The translations under genes were made by a program, and so were the position numbers. A stretch of DNA of 64,000 bases from contig OZ231126.1 of the NCBI GenBank assembly GCA_965153355.1, positions 22,506,001-22,570,000 of the forward strand. Reading direction: 5' to 3'. Below, piece after piece: positions 45,302 to 61,668 of the stretch. The notes under the pieces were generated by a model that was not told the DNA's origin, did not search any database, and was given only the letters and a program-made list of their open reading frames with translations. Source of the DNA: Flaccisagitta enflata. Lineage: Eukaryota; Chaetognatha; Sagittoidea; Aphragmophora. How positions within the stretch are numbered: position 1 is the first letter of the stretch; each line of letters begins with the position of its first letter.

Positions 45302-45960
45302 TTTGTTTTTTTTTCAGCCAGTCTTGTCTTTTGAAACTCTGTTTTGCAGGTTGCCCGCCCTTGTCTTCTACATTACTGCCCCTACCCCGTACCCTGCCCG
45401 GCCCTTCATGTCGACAAATTGTTGTTCAAGTATTCTTTGAATTTGCTTTCTTTATCAGTTCACGCCAAACCTATATTAGTGCAGCCGTGGTGATGGTATG
45501 TTAACTATGTTGGACAAGGAGTCTCATTGCTTCAGTTGATATATTTCTCTTGCGATAATCGTCAAATTGACACTGAATTTAAAACGATTTCATTACTCTG
45601 AAATATGACATGCAACATTCTAACATTTGTGAGAGAGAACAGGTATTCGTTGGCAAGCAAAAGGACAATCTGGACGGGGTTGCCGTCCCTACACCCTATA
45701 TACAGCAATGTTTCTAAACTATAACAGAGAGAAAAATGACACAAATGTGAGAGTTTGTAGGCGCTTTATGAAGTGCGGAGATCATTTTCGAAAAAAATGT
45801 GTTCTTTTTCCTTTGTCCCAATTTTCAAGGGTTTATCAGTCTTACCATAGAAGACCATACTCAGATATAATGTGACGGATAATGCAGTTGCAGACTTATC
45901 CAATATACACATTTTGACTCAGAATCGGTTATCCCAGGCTTTGATGTTGGGTAACCATTT
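45302..45960. other. Unassigned intronic DNA
   Basis: About 660 bp with no recognisable repeat, RNA gene or conserved frame. Confidence 0.4.
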
Positions 45961-46193
45961 TTAGTCGCGTGCTAAGCGACTCTACACCCCGCTATGTCGG
46001 TCCGTCGGTCGGTCGGTCGGTCGGTCGGTCGGTCGGTTGGTTGGTTGGTCGGTCGGTCGGTCCCCTTTTTACTTTTTTGGCGTTTTTGAGCTTTTTGAGC
46101 ATACGGCTCCTGCCCAGATGCCCTGGTGACCTTCTCCACCACTGCTCCTGCCCACCCGCACGCAACTGGGGTAGCCGTGTATCCGGCCTTGTT
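45961..46193 (-). mobile_element. TH18: tag-hairpin element, near-canonical (GACC)n type
   Basis: Plus-strand hairpin AGTCGCGTGCTAAGCGACT (45963-45981), TACACCCCGCTATGTC, (GGTC)n to 46062, ACTTTTTTGGCGTTTTTGAG, CTGCCCAGATGCCCTGGTGA, and tag complement GCACGCAACT (46158-46167, 9 of 10). It ends GTATCCGGCCTTGTT. A good reference for the uninterrupted family body. Confidence 0.8.
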
Positions 46194-46328
46194 CATTATC
46201 AAGTTGCTTCCGGGTATAAATTGTTAGATCTGCCTGTGTCTTGTGATTGGGGACCTTGGATCCTTTTCCTTTGGTTATTTTACTCGGCACTGAGTTGAGA
46301 ACCATCGATGACGATCATTAACGATGAT

Positions 46329-46450
46329 TTTTAGTAGCGTGCTACGCGACTCTACACCCCGCTATGTCGGTCCGTCGGTTGGTCGGTTGGTCGGTTGGTC
46401 CCCTTTTTACTTTTTTGGTGTTTTTAAGCTTTTTGAGCATACGGCTCCTG
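46329..46450 (-). mobile_element. TH19: 3' half of a tag-hairpin element
   Basis: Hairpin AGTAGCGTGCTACGCGACT (46333-46351), (GGTC/GGTT) core, ACTTTTTTGGTGTTTTTAAG and CATACGGCTCCTGC, nearly identical to TH18 up to CAGATGCTC, where similarity stops. Confidence 0.75.
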
Positions 46451-46771
46451 CTCAGATGCTCGACAATGATGTTAACGAACACAGACAAACACAGATAAGA
46501 ATCTAAACAAAAAAACGCAATGACCCGGGAAAATGTTTGCGTTCACTCTCCATTTCCTTTCCTTCCGATGGAAAACTAGTTTTCGATCAGTTTATTATAT
46601 AGATCTCGATCAGAACCCATATTTGATAATTGTTTCACGTCATAGTGCAGTTTGGTCATTGAGAGTCCTTTCTCATATCAAAACATATCTACCGAAACAA
46701 TCCGTCGAGACAAATTTGTTGATGGACAAAGATTCTATGAGACAAAAAATTACTAGATATTCTCGACCCTA

Positions 46772-46920
46772 CTTCTCAAGGCTAGGTTTGGGCTTTGAGG
46801 TTGGGATTTGGACCTCGGAGGGTGGGGGGGGGGTGAAGAGGGAGAAGAAAGAGGAGGAGATATTTCTGCATGTATGAAAACATAGGTCATCGATCCCTTC
46901 GGGGCCGCTGCCCTAAAACA
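46772..46920 (+). mobile_element. GF11: right half of a GC-foldback element
   Basis: Short minisatellite (TGGGCTTTGAGGTTGGGATT), GGAGAAGAAAGAGGAGGAG, CATAGGTCATCGATCCCTTC and GGGGCCGCTGCCCTAAAAC. Leader and left hairpin are absent. Confidence 0.6.
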
Positions 46921-46951
46921 AGAGGTAGAGGGGGAAAAAGATGAAGAGGAG

Positions 46952-47162
46952 AACAAGGCCGGATACACGGCCACCAGTTGCGGACGGGTGGGCAGGAGCG
47001 GAAATGCGCGTTTTGACACTTTTTGACTCGTGCTCACCAACGGACCGACGGACCGACGGACCGACGGACCGACGGACGGACGGACGGACGGACGGACGGA
47101 CGGACGGACGGACGGACGGACGGACAAAGCCTCTTATAGAGTTGCGTGTCCGCAACTAAAAA
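46952..47162 (+). mobile_element. TH20: tag-hairpin element, AGTTGCGGAC variant
   Basis: Starts AACAAGGCCGGATACACGG. Tag AGTTGCGGAC (46976-46985) is the perfect complement of GTCCGCAACT (47148-47157). The hairpin is AGTTGCGTGTCCGCAACT (47140-47157). The core is (GACGGACC) then (GGAC)n. It shares its tag with TH2, 41 kb away. Confidence 0.8.
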
Positions 47163-47197
47163 TAGACAAAGAATGAGAAGAAAAAGAGGGAGAAGGA

Positions 47198-47290
47198 GAA
47201 GAAGAAGAAGAAGAAGAAGAAGAAGAAGAAGAAGAAGAAGAAGAAGAAGAAGAAGAAGAAGAAGAAGAAAGAAAAGAAAAAGAAGAAGAA
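47198..47290. repeat. (GAA)n microsatellite
   Basis: GAA array directly after TH20. The stretch 47291-47680 has no recognisable gene. Confidence 0.95.
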
Positions 47291-47681
47291 ACTCAGACTC
47301 ATTTTTGAAATTGGATGATCACGAAGCAGTTCATGCGCCGTGTTCCATTTTAACAATGGGACTACATTGGTAATTTTCTTCGCCGTTAATTCACTTTCTC
47401 TTTCTTCGTCATTCCCTCGACATTCACTCGCCATTCACCCGCTATCCATTCTTCCTTCAAAGAACTGAGAATTTTCAATAAAATATGACGAATCAACACT
47501 GAAGTTTCCCGCCCTCGCCCTAAAATTGCTCTGGTTCTTCTCTTTTCTCTCCTCTTCTCCCTTTTCTCTTCCAGTCGCCCTGTTCATCAGCGTAGCTGGC
47601 ATTCATCCGCTTCCATTCATAGCTGTGCTATTCGACCTCGAGAAAAAGTAGCTAATCACCAGTCAGGCTACGCATTTGACT

Positions 47682-48222
<541 letters not shown>

Positions 48223-48719
48223 AGTAATGAATGGGAGGGAGGGCGGTGGAGAAGAAGGTGAAATAGCGGAATATTCCCTACATATAAGTGGAAGCTCCCC
48301 AAAACTAGTTAGACTTCTGATCCTCTCTGCCAATTGTCTTCATTTGGTTATTTCACGTGACTTTACGGTGCACTACTGTGCCGAGATTGCAGGATCAGCC
48401 CGCGGCCTGCCTCGCCAATGTTCGCAGCAAGCGCGCCCAGATCGTATTTCATCAATGCCGAATGCAAATTATTTTTATATTTCATTATGAAGAATAGTGT
48501 CCGTTTTCATCATTAAGATGTTTCCTTTTGGTCTCAAAAGAGTGAGGACAAAATCTCTCAGGAATCTTCTCACAGCTAGTGTAACTGGTTCATGACGCTT
48601 ACTGCTAAATTTAGCTATATTCAAATGTTCTCAGGTCAAAGTAAATGAAAAACTTTTGTTTACAACAATATGCAAATAAGGCTGATTTACTGTCGGTAAT
48701 ATATCCTTCGCACGCATAC

Positions 48720-53695
<4,976 letters not shown>

Positions 53696-54213
53696 CTGCA
53701 TGAATATAAGAGAGAAAAAAAATATGAAGAGATTTAGAAAAGAAATTCATATTTTCCATATTTTCTATGGGATAGAATGATTATTTTATGTTGACTTTTG
53801 CTCGTGAATACAATACTGCTAAACCGGGCTACAGCGAATCGGCTTTTTGTGTCCATCATTAATGTCAAACTTTAAATAGAACCAACTGACATGGGAATTT
53901 GATCACTCAAACGATACTTTTTCATTTCAAAGGTATCTCAGAAAATGCAAAATGCAAGTCTCCATCGTAAGGTTTGTAACGCAAAAATGCATTTATTCAT
54001 TCATTAACTACCATTGCTTCTATCATTTTTTCACCAATGCCACCAATCATACCATCAGTTCTTCGATCGATAGATCACAAAAAGATAACAGACAAAAAAA
54101 AACAGACCAATAATCAATTTGTTAACCACTTAACCTATCAACTCTCTGACCAATTGAAGAATCAATCTATCAGTAACTGTAAGCCAATAATTCAACCAAT
54201 CCGTTCATCAATA

Positions 54214-54214
54214 G

Positions 54215-54308
<94 letters not shown>
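54214..54308. repeat. (CAAT)n microsatellite in DNMT3 intron 1
   Basis: About 24 CAAT units. Confidence 0.95.
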
Positions 54309-54310
<2 letters not shown>

Positions 54311-54479
54311 GTTTGATCCATCGATCAAGAAATAGCTTCAAGCATCAATCAGTCTAACGATGCATCAATCAATCCAACAATTAGCCTTTCATATTTTGAA
54401 TCAGCGCAAGTATGCCTAAATGTAGGAACTTTAATCAGACACCTCTTCAGAAAACAAAGAGAAATGCAATGCTTTCTTT

Positions 54480-54716
54480 AACAAGGCGGGATACACGGCT
54501 ACCCTAGTCGCGTGCAGGTTGGCAGGAGCGGTGCTGGAGAAAGTCACTAGGGCATCTGGGCAAGAGCCGTATGCTCAAAAAGCTCAAAAACGCCGACAAA
54601 GAAAATAGGGGACCGACCGACCGACCAACCGACCGACCGACCAACCGACCGACTGACCGACCAACCGACCGACCGACATAGCGGGGTATAGAGTCGCATA
54701 GCACGCGACTAAAAAA
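54480..54716 (+). mobile_element. TH21: tag-hairpin element in DNMT3 intron 1
   Basis: Starts AACAAGGCGGGATACACGG. Tag AGTCGCGTGC (54506-54515) is the perfect complement of GCACGCGACT (54701-54710). The hairpin is AGTCGCATAGCACGCGACT (54692-54710). The core is (GACC/AACC)n. The terminal hairpin sits only about 47 bp from the exon 1 donor site. Confidence 0.82.
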
Positions 54717-54763
54717 GATCTCGGCTTTATCATTAGATAAGCAAACACACATACGATACTTAC

Positions 54764-54848
54764 CATCGTATGATTCATTTTCATCGTCGGACTCTTGATC
54801 TGAAAGCATGATGACATCACAGTCTTCATCATTGTCAATTGCAGACAT
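54764..54848 (-). CDS. dnmt3: DNMT3-like methyltransferase, exon 1 (N-terminus)
   Basis: ATG at 54846-54848 opens a 28-residue acidic start (MSAIDNDEDCDVIMLSDQES...) that ends in ACGATG|GTAAGTATC, a strong donor. The single leftover G joins exon 2's AT to make Asp, giving ...NESYDDTEERC without a frame change. The exon is short but fits the acidic style of exon 2, and it contains a SUMO-interaction-like motif (VIMLSDQESDDE, residues 12-23). The alternative start inside exon 2's upstream sequence (53757-53759) would give a Phe-rich N-terminus across the intron's acceptor, which is less likely. Confidence 0.65.
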
Positions 54849-55039
54849 TTTGTATTAAATTTCTATTTCTATTTCGTATGAGTCGAAGAAAATGATGTTT
54901 TTATTGATTATAATTGTACTGGAGAAAAATTGTTAGATTGGAGATTTGTACCTTGACTAGTATGAGTAAAATCAGTTGATATTTGATGAGTTTGGTTCTT
55001 TTCCGCAGTTCAATAATGAGTGACTAGTAAGACTTTCAT

Positions 55040-55280
55040 GCACCTTGTAGTTCGTCGTTATCGTCGTCAGCATCGTCGTCAGCATCGTCGGTTTTCCTCG
55101 CTTTTGTTCTCACCATGCACCTTGTTGTTGGCTATTATCGTCATCTTCATCGTCGTCTTTGTGACCTTTTGTTCACACCTATGTGGCCTTGAGGCATGCA
55201 TCTAGTAGTAGGGCGTTATCGTCATCTTTATCGTCGTTATCGCCGACGGTTTTCGTTACTTTTTGCTCTCACCCATGTGG
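55040..55280. repeat. Three diverged units of about 85-100 bp upstream of DNMT3
   Basis: CACCTTGTAGTTCGTCGTTATCGTC..., CACCTTGTTGTTGGCTATTATCGTC... and a third CTAGTAGTAGGGCGTTATCG... each continue through ATCGTCGT runs to CACCTATGTGGCCTTGAG-like ends. This region is 5' of the DNMT3-like start. Confidence 0.5.
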
Positions 55281-55767
55281 TCTTGAGCTTTGAGCCCGTT
55301 CCTGGTTGACTTTAAGGAGAGAGTACACAAATTCGAAGACAACTGAAGCCCGACTCGAGCAGCAACGCCCTCTCTGGTTACATTTTTTTTTATTGCATCT
55401 AAGTCTCCTTTGATTTTGCTAGTATCATTTTGGCCAGATGCATGTGAGTCATAACTAATAACATTTGTTATGCCGATTGATCCGTCTATCACACGGGGTG
55501 TTTTCAACAAACACTGCTCTCAACTCCTAACCAACGGCAGAGTCAAATTGGACATCGCCCCACCTTTGATTCACAGTAAAGAGAGATTTTTTTAGGTGTC
55601 AGGAATTTAATCATATTGATTAGGAGCGTCTGTGAGTGACCCAGACGTCCAAAGTGAGACATGGCGCCTTTCTTCATATTGCATTCCCATTGCGCATGTT
55701 TTGATTATGGTCCCATTTCTTCTCGATGTTCTTATTCTCTCTTTTCATCTGATATTTGTTTCTTCCA

Positions 55768-55768
<1 letters not shown>

Positions 55769-55824
<56 letters not shown>

Positions 55825-55969
55825 TCTTCGTCCGTCATTTTCTTTTCTTTCTTGCTTTTCTTTTGTTTTTACTTGTTTTTTTCTTGTGTTTTTCTTTTCT
55901 TCCTGCCTATCTTTTTTGTCCTTTTCTTTCTGTCTTTCTGTTGTTCTTTTTCTGTCTTTCTTTCTTTCT

Positions 55970-56001
<32 letters not shown>

Positions 56002-56018
56002 TGATTCTTTCTTTTTTC

Positions 56019-56055
<37 letters not shown>

Positions 56056-56314
56056 TTTCTTTCTTCTTTCTTTTTCTTTCTTTCTTCTCTCTTTCTTTCT
56101 TCTTTCTTTCTTTGTTTCTTTGTTTCTTTGTTTCTTTTGTTTTTGTTTCTTTGTTTTTGTTCTTTGTTTCTTTGTTTCTTTGTTTCTTTGTTTTTGTTTT
56201 TGTTTTTATTTCTTCGTTTCTTCGTTTCTTCGTTTCTTCGTTTCTTTGTTTCTTTGTTTCCTTGTTTCCTTGTTTCCTTGTTTCCTTGTTTCTTTGTTTC
56301 TTTCTATCTTTGTT

Positions 56315-56358
<44 letters not shown>

Positions 56359-56507
56359 TTCATCTTCCTTTCTGTTCTAAGGGCTATCTTTTCACCCTTT
56401 TTTCTTTTCTTTTTCGTGTTTTTTCTTTCTTCCCGTCTTTCTTTTTTTCTTTTTTTCTGTCTTTCCGTCTTTCTGTCTTTCTTTCTATCTTTCTTTCTTT
56501 CTTTAAT

Positions 56508-56583
<76 letters not shown>

Positions 56584-56990
56584 TCCTTCTTTCTTTCTTT
56601 CTTTCAGTGTTTCTTTTTTGTTTTTTTTTTGTTATTTTCTTTCTCTTTGTTTCTTTGTTTCTTTGTTTTTTGTTTCTTTATTTCTTTGTTTCTTTGTTTC
56701 TTTGTTTCTTTGTTTCTTTGTTTCTTTGTTTCTTTGTTTCTTTGTTTCGTTGTTTCGTTGTTTCGTTGTTTCGTTGTTTCGTTGTTTCTTGGTTTCTTTG
56801 TTTCTTTGTTTCTTTCTATTATCTTTCTTTCTTTCTTTCTAGTTTTCTTTCTTCCTTTCTTTCTTTCTTTTTTTCTTTCTTTTTTCTTTCTTTCTTTCTT
56901 TCTTTCTTTCTTTCCTTCTTTCTTTCTTTCTTTCTATCTTTTCATCTTCCTTTCTATTCTAAGGGCTATCTTTTCACCCTTTTTTCACGT
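55769..56990. repeat. 1.2-kb polypyrimidine tract: (CT)n, (CTTT)n, (TTTGTTTC)n
   Basis: Almost wholly pyrimidine on the plus strand. CATCTTCCTTTCT...TTCTAAGGGCTATCTTTTCA occurs twice (about 56360 and 56942), so a unit of about 580 bp is duplicated. Phe/Leu/Ser-rich frames are artefacts. Confidence 0.93.
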
Positions 56991-57038
56991 GTTCTGTGCT
57001 CTGCCTTTCCAATTCAGTCTCATGCCATAAATCTACGT

Positions 57039-57153
57039 CACTTCCGGTTCGCGGGAGAATTTCAATGAATGTTTTGCTTCTCCGCTCGTGCGTGCAAGTC
57101 AGCTTGTGCATCTGCATGCGCAGTGTGAATGTGCGTGCTGGCATGCGCATGCG
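57039..57153. promoter_or_regulatory. Candidate promoter: ETS-like and NRF1-like sites
   Basis: CACTTCCGG (57039-57047) fits the ETS/GABP site. GCATGCGCAGTG (57114-57125) and GCATGCGCATGCG (57141-57153) fit the NRF1 palindrome. This is one of the few CpG-containing, non-repeat patches, 1.5 kb upstream of the zinc-finger frame and 2.2 kb from the DNMT3-like start on the other strand. It could serve either. This is inference. Confidence 0.35.
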
Positions 57154-57189
57154 TGAAAGTCGAACAAAGAACGACCGGATCTTGGGACG

Positions 57190-58075
57190 GTACTCTGGTT
57201 GTATCATGCTGGCACACAGAGATGCCAATTTTGCTAGGCTGCCGCGTAGCAAGAGAAATTCAGCACAAGCTGCCGCATTTTTCACAAGCTCGCACTTTGG
57301 CTCTGTACCATGCGTTAGTCGTTCCCTCCCCCTATTTATCTGAAGTGTTCAATTACCCTTGCCAGAGTTTCAACAAAACCCGATCTGATATCAACACAGC
57401 AAATTATGTAATTGAGCCGCACATGCACTCAGGCACAAACGTAAACGCAAACCACACCGCGTGCACCCGACTTGTTAGAGCTGCGTTTTAACGTATTCCA
57501 CCAGTTCATAGTAATTCTTAGACACTAAACATCCCTTTGCTCAAAACGCAATTGTGTTTTACTGTCAACTTTTCTTAGATAGAATCGCTATTTCGAATTG
57601 TCATTACGAAATCATCGGGCTTTTACTCAGCCATAAAAATGAAGAACTGTTTGACATTGAGAACGACTTCAATTTTGGTTTTAATAACTTAAAAAGGGGT
57701 GTATAGAACTTTTAACTGCAATATGCAAATGAGCATTTCATCCACCGAGAACAGCAGAGCAGCAAGCAGTTGCGCGAAATCGATAATCTGGCATTCGATT
57801 CTTTTCTCCCTACATTCCTTCAATCCTCCCCCTTGATTCCCACCTAACCGTCCCTCTCCTTCTCTCCCCCCCCCCCCCAGGCCACATCTACCGCGCTTGG
57901 GCGCTGCTTCTGCCGCTTAGCATCATTTCCATGCTACACAGAATCGGCACCTCTGCTGGTACAAAGCTTCACGCGACGGATCGCTTTTTTTCATAACTTC
58001 CATGATTTAGATGAATATATGTATATGGCCAGCATAGGAAACATATAGAAAGAGGGGCAGAGAGAAAGAAAGTCA
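57190..58075. other. Unassigned intergenic DNA
   Basis: No conserved frame. Contains a poly-C run at 57868-57880. It may include the 5' UTR or first intron of the zinc-finger gene. Confidence 0.35.
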
Positions 58076-58140
58076 GATAGACAGACAGACAGAGAGGTAG
58101 AAAAACGGAAATACAGAGAGACAGAGACAGAGACAGAGAC

Positions 58141-58179
<39 letters not shown>

Positions 58180-58180
58180 T
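58076..58180. repeat. (GACA)n and (GAGACA)n tract
   Basis: Short GACAGACA and GAGACA arrays with interruptions. Confidence 0.9.
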
Positions 58181-58697
58181 ACACACAGAAAGATAGGCAG
58201 GATGACAAAAAGACAAAAGTAAAAAAAGGCACTTTCGCCTCTCTCCTCTCTATCTGCATTTTCGTCCATAATTCGATCGGAGGCAGAAAGGATATCAAAC
58301 ACAAATGAAGTCACATGATCTGAGTCGAGTTAGGACTCTGTATCTTTGGTTGATTCGCCTAACGACTAGTCAAGTTTCGACTCTAATCCCATTTTCCCTC
58401 ATTTGTATACCGATATGTTTTCCTTTCAATATCCTTCCAATAAATCCCATTTTCTCTCTTTCCTTTAACCCATTGCCATTGATGCTTTTCTCTCGACTTT
58501 TCTCAATCAAGAATTTATCGTGATAAAAGGAATTCGCATGATCGCAAAAGGTCACACGTCTCGGAAAAAAAACTTTCCCAAATACAAGCTCACTCTTTAC
58601 TGAAAAAAAAACCATTACTAATTACAATCGACACTAAACTTTGAGAGAAAAGAATTCACTTGTGTCTGTTTTTTTTTTCTTTTTTTGGTTCAAAAGT

Positions 58698-60539
58698 ATG
58701 GCGCCCAGCAAAGTTGACAATGAAAGTGGAGAGAATAAAGATGAAAATGAAAATTCAATGCCCAACATTTATGAAAATTTAGTGGACGGGCGCATGAAAA
58801 AGCACGTCAAATCAGAACAACAAACAACTAATGATAAAAAACAGACAAGCAAGAAGACCTACAAATGTAAAATCTGTCCATCCAGTTTCTCCAACAAAAC
58901 CGCTCTGAGTGTACACCATAGGATACATTCTGGAGAGAAACCGTTTAGATGTGACATCTGCTCTTTAACCTTTTCTGTGGAAGGAAACATGGTAAAGCAC
59001 AAACAGAGGCACACTGACGAAAAACAACATCAATGTGACTCTTGTCCATCCAAATTCAGTCATTCTGGGGCGCTGAAAATTCACAAATTAATCCACACCG
59101 GAGAAAAACCTCACAAATGTAACTTTTGCCCAGCCAGTTTTTCACAGATTGGTAATCTAAAAAGGCATATTTTGATACACACTGGAGTGAAGCCATTTAA
59201 ATGCGATGCTTGTCCATCTAGTTTTAAATCTAAAAGTGAAATGATACAACATACACGTATCCACACTGGGGAAAATCCATTCAAATGTGACCTATGTCCT
59301 TCTTCCTTTGCTGTAGAAGGTAATTTAGCAAAACATAAGCAGAGACACTTGGGAGTCAAACGTTACAAATGTGACATCTGCCCAAAGGCATTCTACACAA
59401 AAAGTAAGTTACAAGAGCACGTAAGGACGCATACAGGAGAGAAGCCTTTTGAATGCGATCTGTGCCCATTTACTAGTCGCACAAAGAGACATCTTACCAT
59501 ACACACTGCAACCCATAGCAAGGAAAAGCCTTTCAAATGTGATGACTGTCCTTCCACTTTTAAGACCAGTGGGTACCTACGAGCACACAAAAAGATTCAT
59601 ACCGGAGCCAAACCATTTGAATGTGAAAGCTGCTCGCGAGCTTTTTTAACAAAGCCCCAGTTGACAAAACATATGAGAACGCATACGCAAGAGAAACCGT
59701 ACAAGTGTGACACATGTCCATATGCTTGCAAGGAGGCTCCCGCTCTGACTAGACATAAGAGAATCCACACAGGCGAAAAACCTTACAAATGTGCGCATTG
59801 TCCTTCTGCTTTTGCTCAATCAAACAATCTCTTGGTTCACACAAGATCACATACAAATGAAAAACCCTTTAAGTGCGACCACTGCCCTTCTGCTTTCACC
59901 ATGAAGAGTCACATGAACATACATGTAAGAACGCACACTGGAGAAAAGCCATATCAATGCGACAAATGTCCATTCCGTTTTGCAGACAGAAGCGCGTTAA
60001 ATAGACACAAAACAACTCATTCATCTGCGAGACCTTTCAAATGCAGCCTTTGTCCATCTGCCTTCGCCATTAAGAGTCGTCTTACGCTACACATGAGAAC
60101 TCACACTGGGGAAAAGCCATACAAATGTGATCACTGTCCGTCAACTTTTGCAATTAAATCAAGTTTCAATAAACACACGAAAACTCATACCAAAGGAAAG
60201 TTAGAAAAATGCGATTTCTGTTCATTTCATAGCTCAGATGAAGCCGCTATGACTAGACACAATGAGATTCATAATGATGAAAAAAAGTACAAGTGTGACC
60301 TGTGTCCCAAAGCTTTTGTGCGAAAATTCTATCTCATAAGACACGCGAAAACCCACTCTGGAGAAAAATCTTATAAATGTGAATTATGTCCGTCTGCTTT
60401 CACTCAAATAGGTTCTCTTAAAATTCACAAGAGGATGCATTCCGGGGAGAAGCCATTCAAATGTGAATTATGTCCATCCGATTTCACTCAAAAACATAGT
60501 CTTGATTATCACAACCGAACCCATTCGAAGAAAAAGTGA
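58698..60539 (+). CDS. C2H2 zinc-finger protein with 20 tandem fingers
   Basis: 613 codons from ATG at 58698. Residues 1-52 are acidic/polar with no KRAB, SCAN, BTB or ZAD domain visible. They are followed by 20 C2H2 fingers in one uninterrupted run, nearly all of the form C-x2-C-x12-H-x3-H with TGEKP-type linkers. The second residue of the motif is usually K/E and the spacer begins 'PS(A/S/T)F'. Fingers 8, 11, 14 and 17 have altered hydrophobic positions. Such proteins bind DNA and usually act as transcription factors; the target is unknown. An earlier ATG at 58641 adds 19 residues (MREKNSL...), but the stretch just before 58698 is a pyrimidine tract ending CAAAAG, which looks like a 3' splice site, so the later start is preferred. 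No introns interrupt the finger array. Confidence 0.88.
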   Translation: MAPSKVDNESGENKDENENSMPNIYENLVDGRMKKHVKSEQQTTNDKKQTSKKTYKCKICPSSFSNKTALSVHHRIHSGEKPFRCDICSLTFSVEGNMVKHKQRHTDEKQHQCDSCPSKFSHSGALKIHKLIHTGEKPHKCNFCPASFSQIGNLKRHILIHTGVKPFKCDACPSSFKSKSEMIQHTRIHTGENPFKCDLCPSSFAVEGNLAKHKQRHLGVKRYKCDICPKAFYTKSKLQEHVRTHTGEKPFECDLCPFTSRTKRHLTIHTATHSKEKPFKCDDCPSTFKTSGYLRAHKKIHTGAKPFECESCSRAFLTKPQLTKHMRTHTQEKPYKCDTCPYACKEAPALTRHKRIHTGEKPYKCAHCPSAFAQSNNLLVHTRSHTNEKPFKCDHCPSAFTMKSHMNIHVRTHTGEKPYQCDKCPFRFADRSALNRHKTTHSSARPFKCSLCPSAFAIKSRLTLHMRTHTGEKPYKCDHCPSTFAIKSSFNKHTKTHTKGKLEKCDFCSFHSSDEAAMTRHNEIHNDEKKYKCDLCPKAFVRKFYLIRHAKTHSGEKSYKCELCPSAFTQIGSLKIHKRMHSGEKPFKCELCPSDFTQKHSLDYHNRTHSKKK

Positions 60540-60641
60540 TTTCTTTTCTTGCGTTATATCCGATAATTGAAAATGGCTGGTTAAAACGGTGATGAAATAT
60601 TCTAACAGACATACTGCTCTCGAATTACGCATAGATATGAA

Positions 60642-61181
60642 AACAAGGCCGGATACACGGCTACCCCAGTCGCTTGCGGGTAGGCAGGGGCCATATTCGA
60701 GGTCACCAGAGCATTTGGGCTGGAGCAGTACGGTCAAAGAATAAAGAACATAAAAAAAGTAAAATGTGACCAACAGACAGACCAACAGACCGACCGACGG
60801 ACAGAGCGGGGTGTAGAGTCGCGCAGGGTGGCAGAAAATTCTAAAGGTCCAAGGCACAAGTTTTCGCAGCGCTATAAGTCCGACTTTTAAAGATCAACTA
60901 TAATAATGAAAATATTGCATAAAACTACTAGTTTTCTGTATTTTTCTTTTCAATTCATGGAAACTAAGAGTTCCTACAACAAAAGTAAAAGTGATCGAAA
61001 CTAATACCCTATTTATCCTTCTGATTTTTCCATTTTCCGCCTACTTTTCTCTTCTTTTCCCTAATTTTTTTCCATTATCAAATCTATAAGTCCGACTTTT
61101 GTGCTATAGTTCCGAGGCACAATGTGCCAAGTGTGCCCCTGTTTCTGCCACCCTGGAGTCGCGTAGCACGCTACTAAAAAC
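60642..61181 (+). mobile_element. TH22: tag-hairpin element interrupted in its 3' hairpin
   Basis: Starts AACAAGGCCGGATACACGG. Tag AGTCGCTTGC is at 60668-60677. The 3' hairpin (AGTCGCG then TAGCACGCTACT, resuming at 61157) is split by a 332-bp hAT-like MITE. It lies 100 bp past the zinc-finger stop codon, and its AATAAA (60738-60743) could act as a poly(A) signal for that gene. Confidence 0.78.
60824..61155. mobile_element. hAT-like MITE, 332 bp, with 8-bp target duplication
   Basis: Terminal inverted repeats CAGGGTGGCAGAAA / TTTCTGCCACCCTG. The 8-bp GAGTCGCG is duplicated exactly on both sides (60816-60823, 61156-61163). An 8-bp duplication and CAGGG ends are hallmarks of the hAT superfamily. 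CTATAAGTCCGACTTTT occurs twice inside (about 60871 and 61084). No coding sequence. Confidence 0.85.
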
Positions 61182-61280
61182 GATGAAGAGAGAATATCCT
61201 TCAGATATTTGATATCTATCCTTAAGTAAGGGATTTTCTATTTGTTATGTACTCAACTTTTCGGCTGACGCGCTACCTGT

Positions 61281-61385
61281 AAAGAAAAAGCCACAATGGT
61301 AAAAAGTCCATACGCATATCCATGCATTTTCGAGTAAGTCTGCTCTGAACAGACATCGACGAACTCACGTGAAAGAATTTCAGCG
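61281..61385 (+). pseudogene. Decayed C2H2 zinc-finger fragment
   Basis: The frame starting GAAAAGCCACAATGG reads EKP, then after one stop codon ends AFSSKSALNRHRRTHVKEFQ. This is the C-terminal half of a finger plus linker remnant; the Cys pair is lost. It lies 740 bp past the 20-finger gene, beyond TH22, and is probably a relic of that gene's former tail or of a paralogue. Confidence 0.65.
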
Positions 61386-61668
61386 TATAAGTTACAGTGG
61401 ACTACTGCCTTATCGGCACCTGATATAACAGCATTTCTGATTTAGCAACCACAATGCCTTGGTCCTAAAATGTAATAGGCATTTTCAATGTTAATTTTTC
61501 CTGATTTAACAACACCTGATTCAACTGCCAAACCTGATTTACAGTTTTTTTTTTGTCCCATTGAAAATTTACACCTGATTTAAAGGTATTGATATATATC
61601 TAAATTATTCAAATTAACCAATATTTAACATCACAAGAATGAAGAATGAAGAAATTTATACGTATTTA

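Noticed and set aside
55256-55510. 84-codon minus-strand frame with protein-like composition (MLKTPRVIDG...)
   Set aside because: No recognised domain, no splice context and partly within a diverged repeat. It could be a lost exon but is not supportable.
55632-57068. 478-codon plus-strand frame rich in Phe, Leu and Ser
   Set aside because: It lies wholly in a (CTTT)n/(TTTGTTTC)n polypyrimidine tract. No motif or composition typical of a protein.
56974-57343. Overlapping 103- and 115-codon frames on opposite strands near 57.0-57.3 kb
   Set aside because: No domain recognised. The region is better explained as GC-richer promoter-like DNA.
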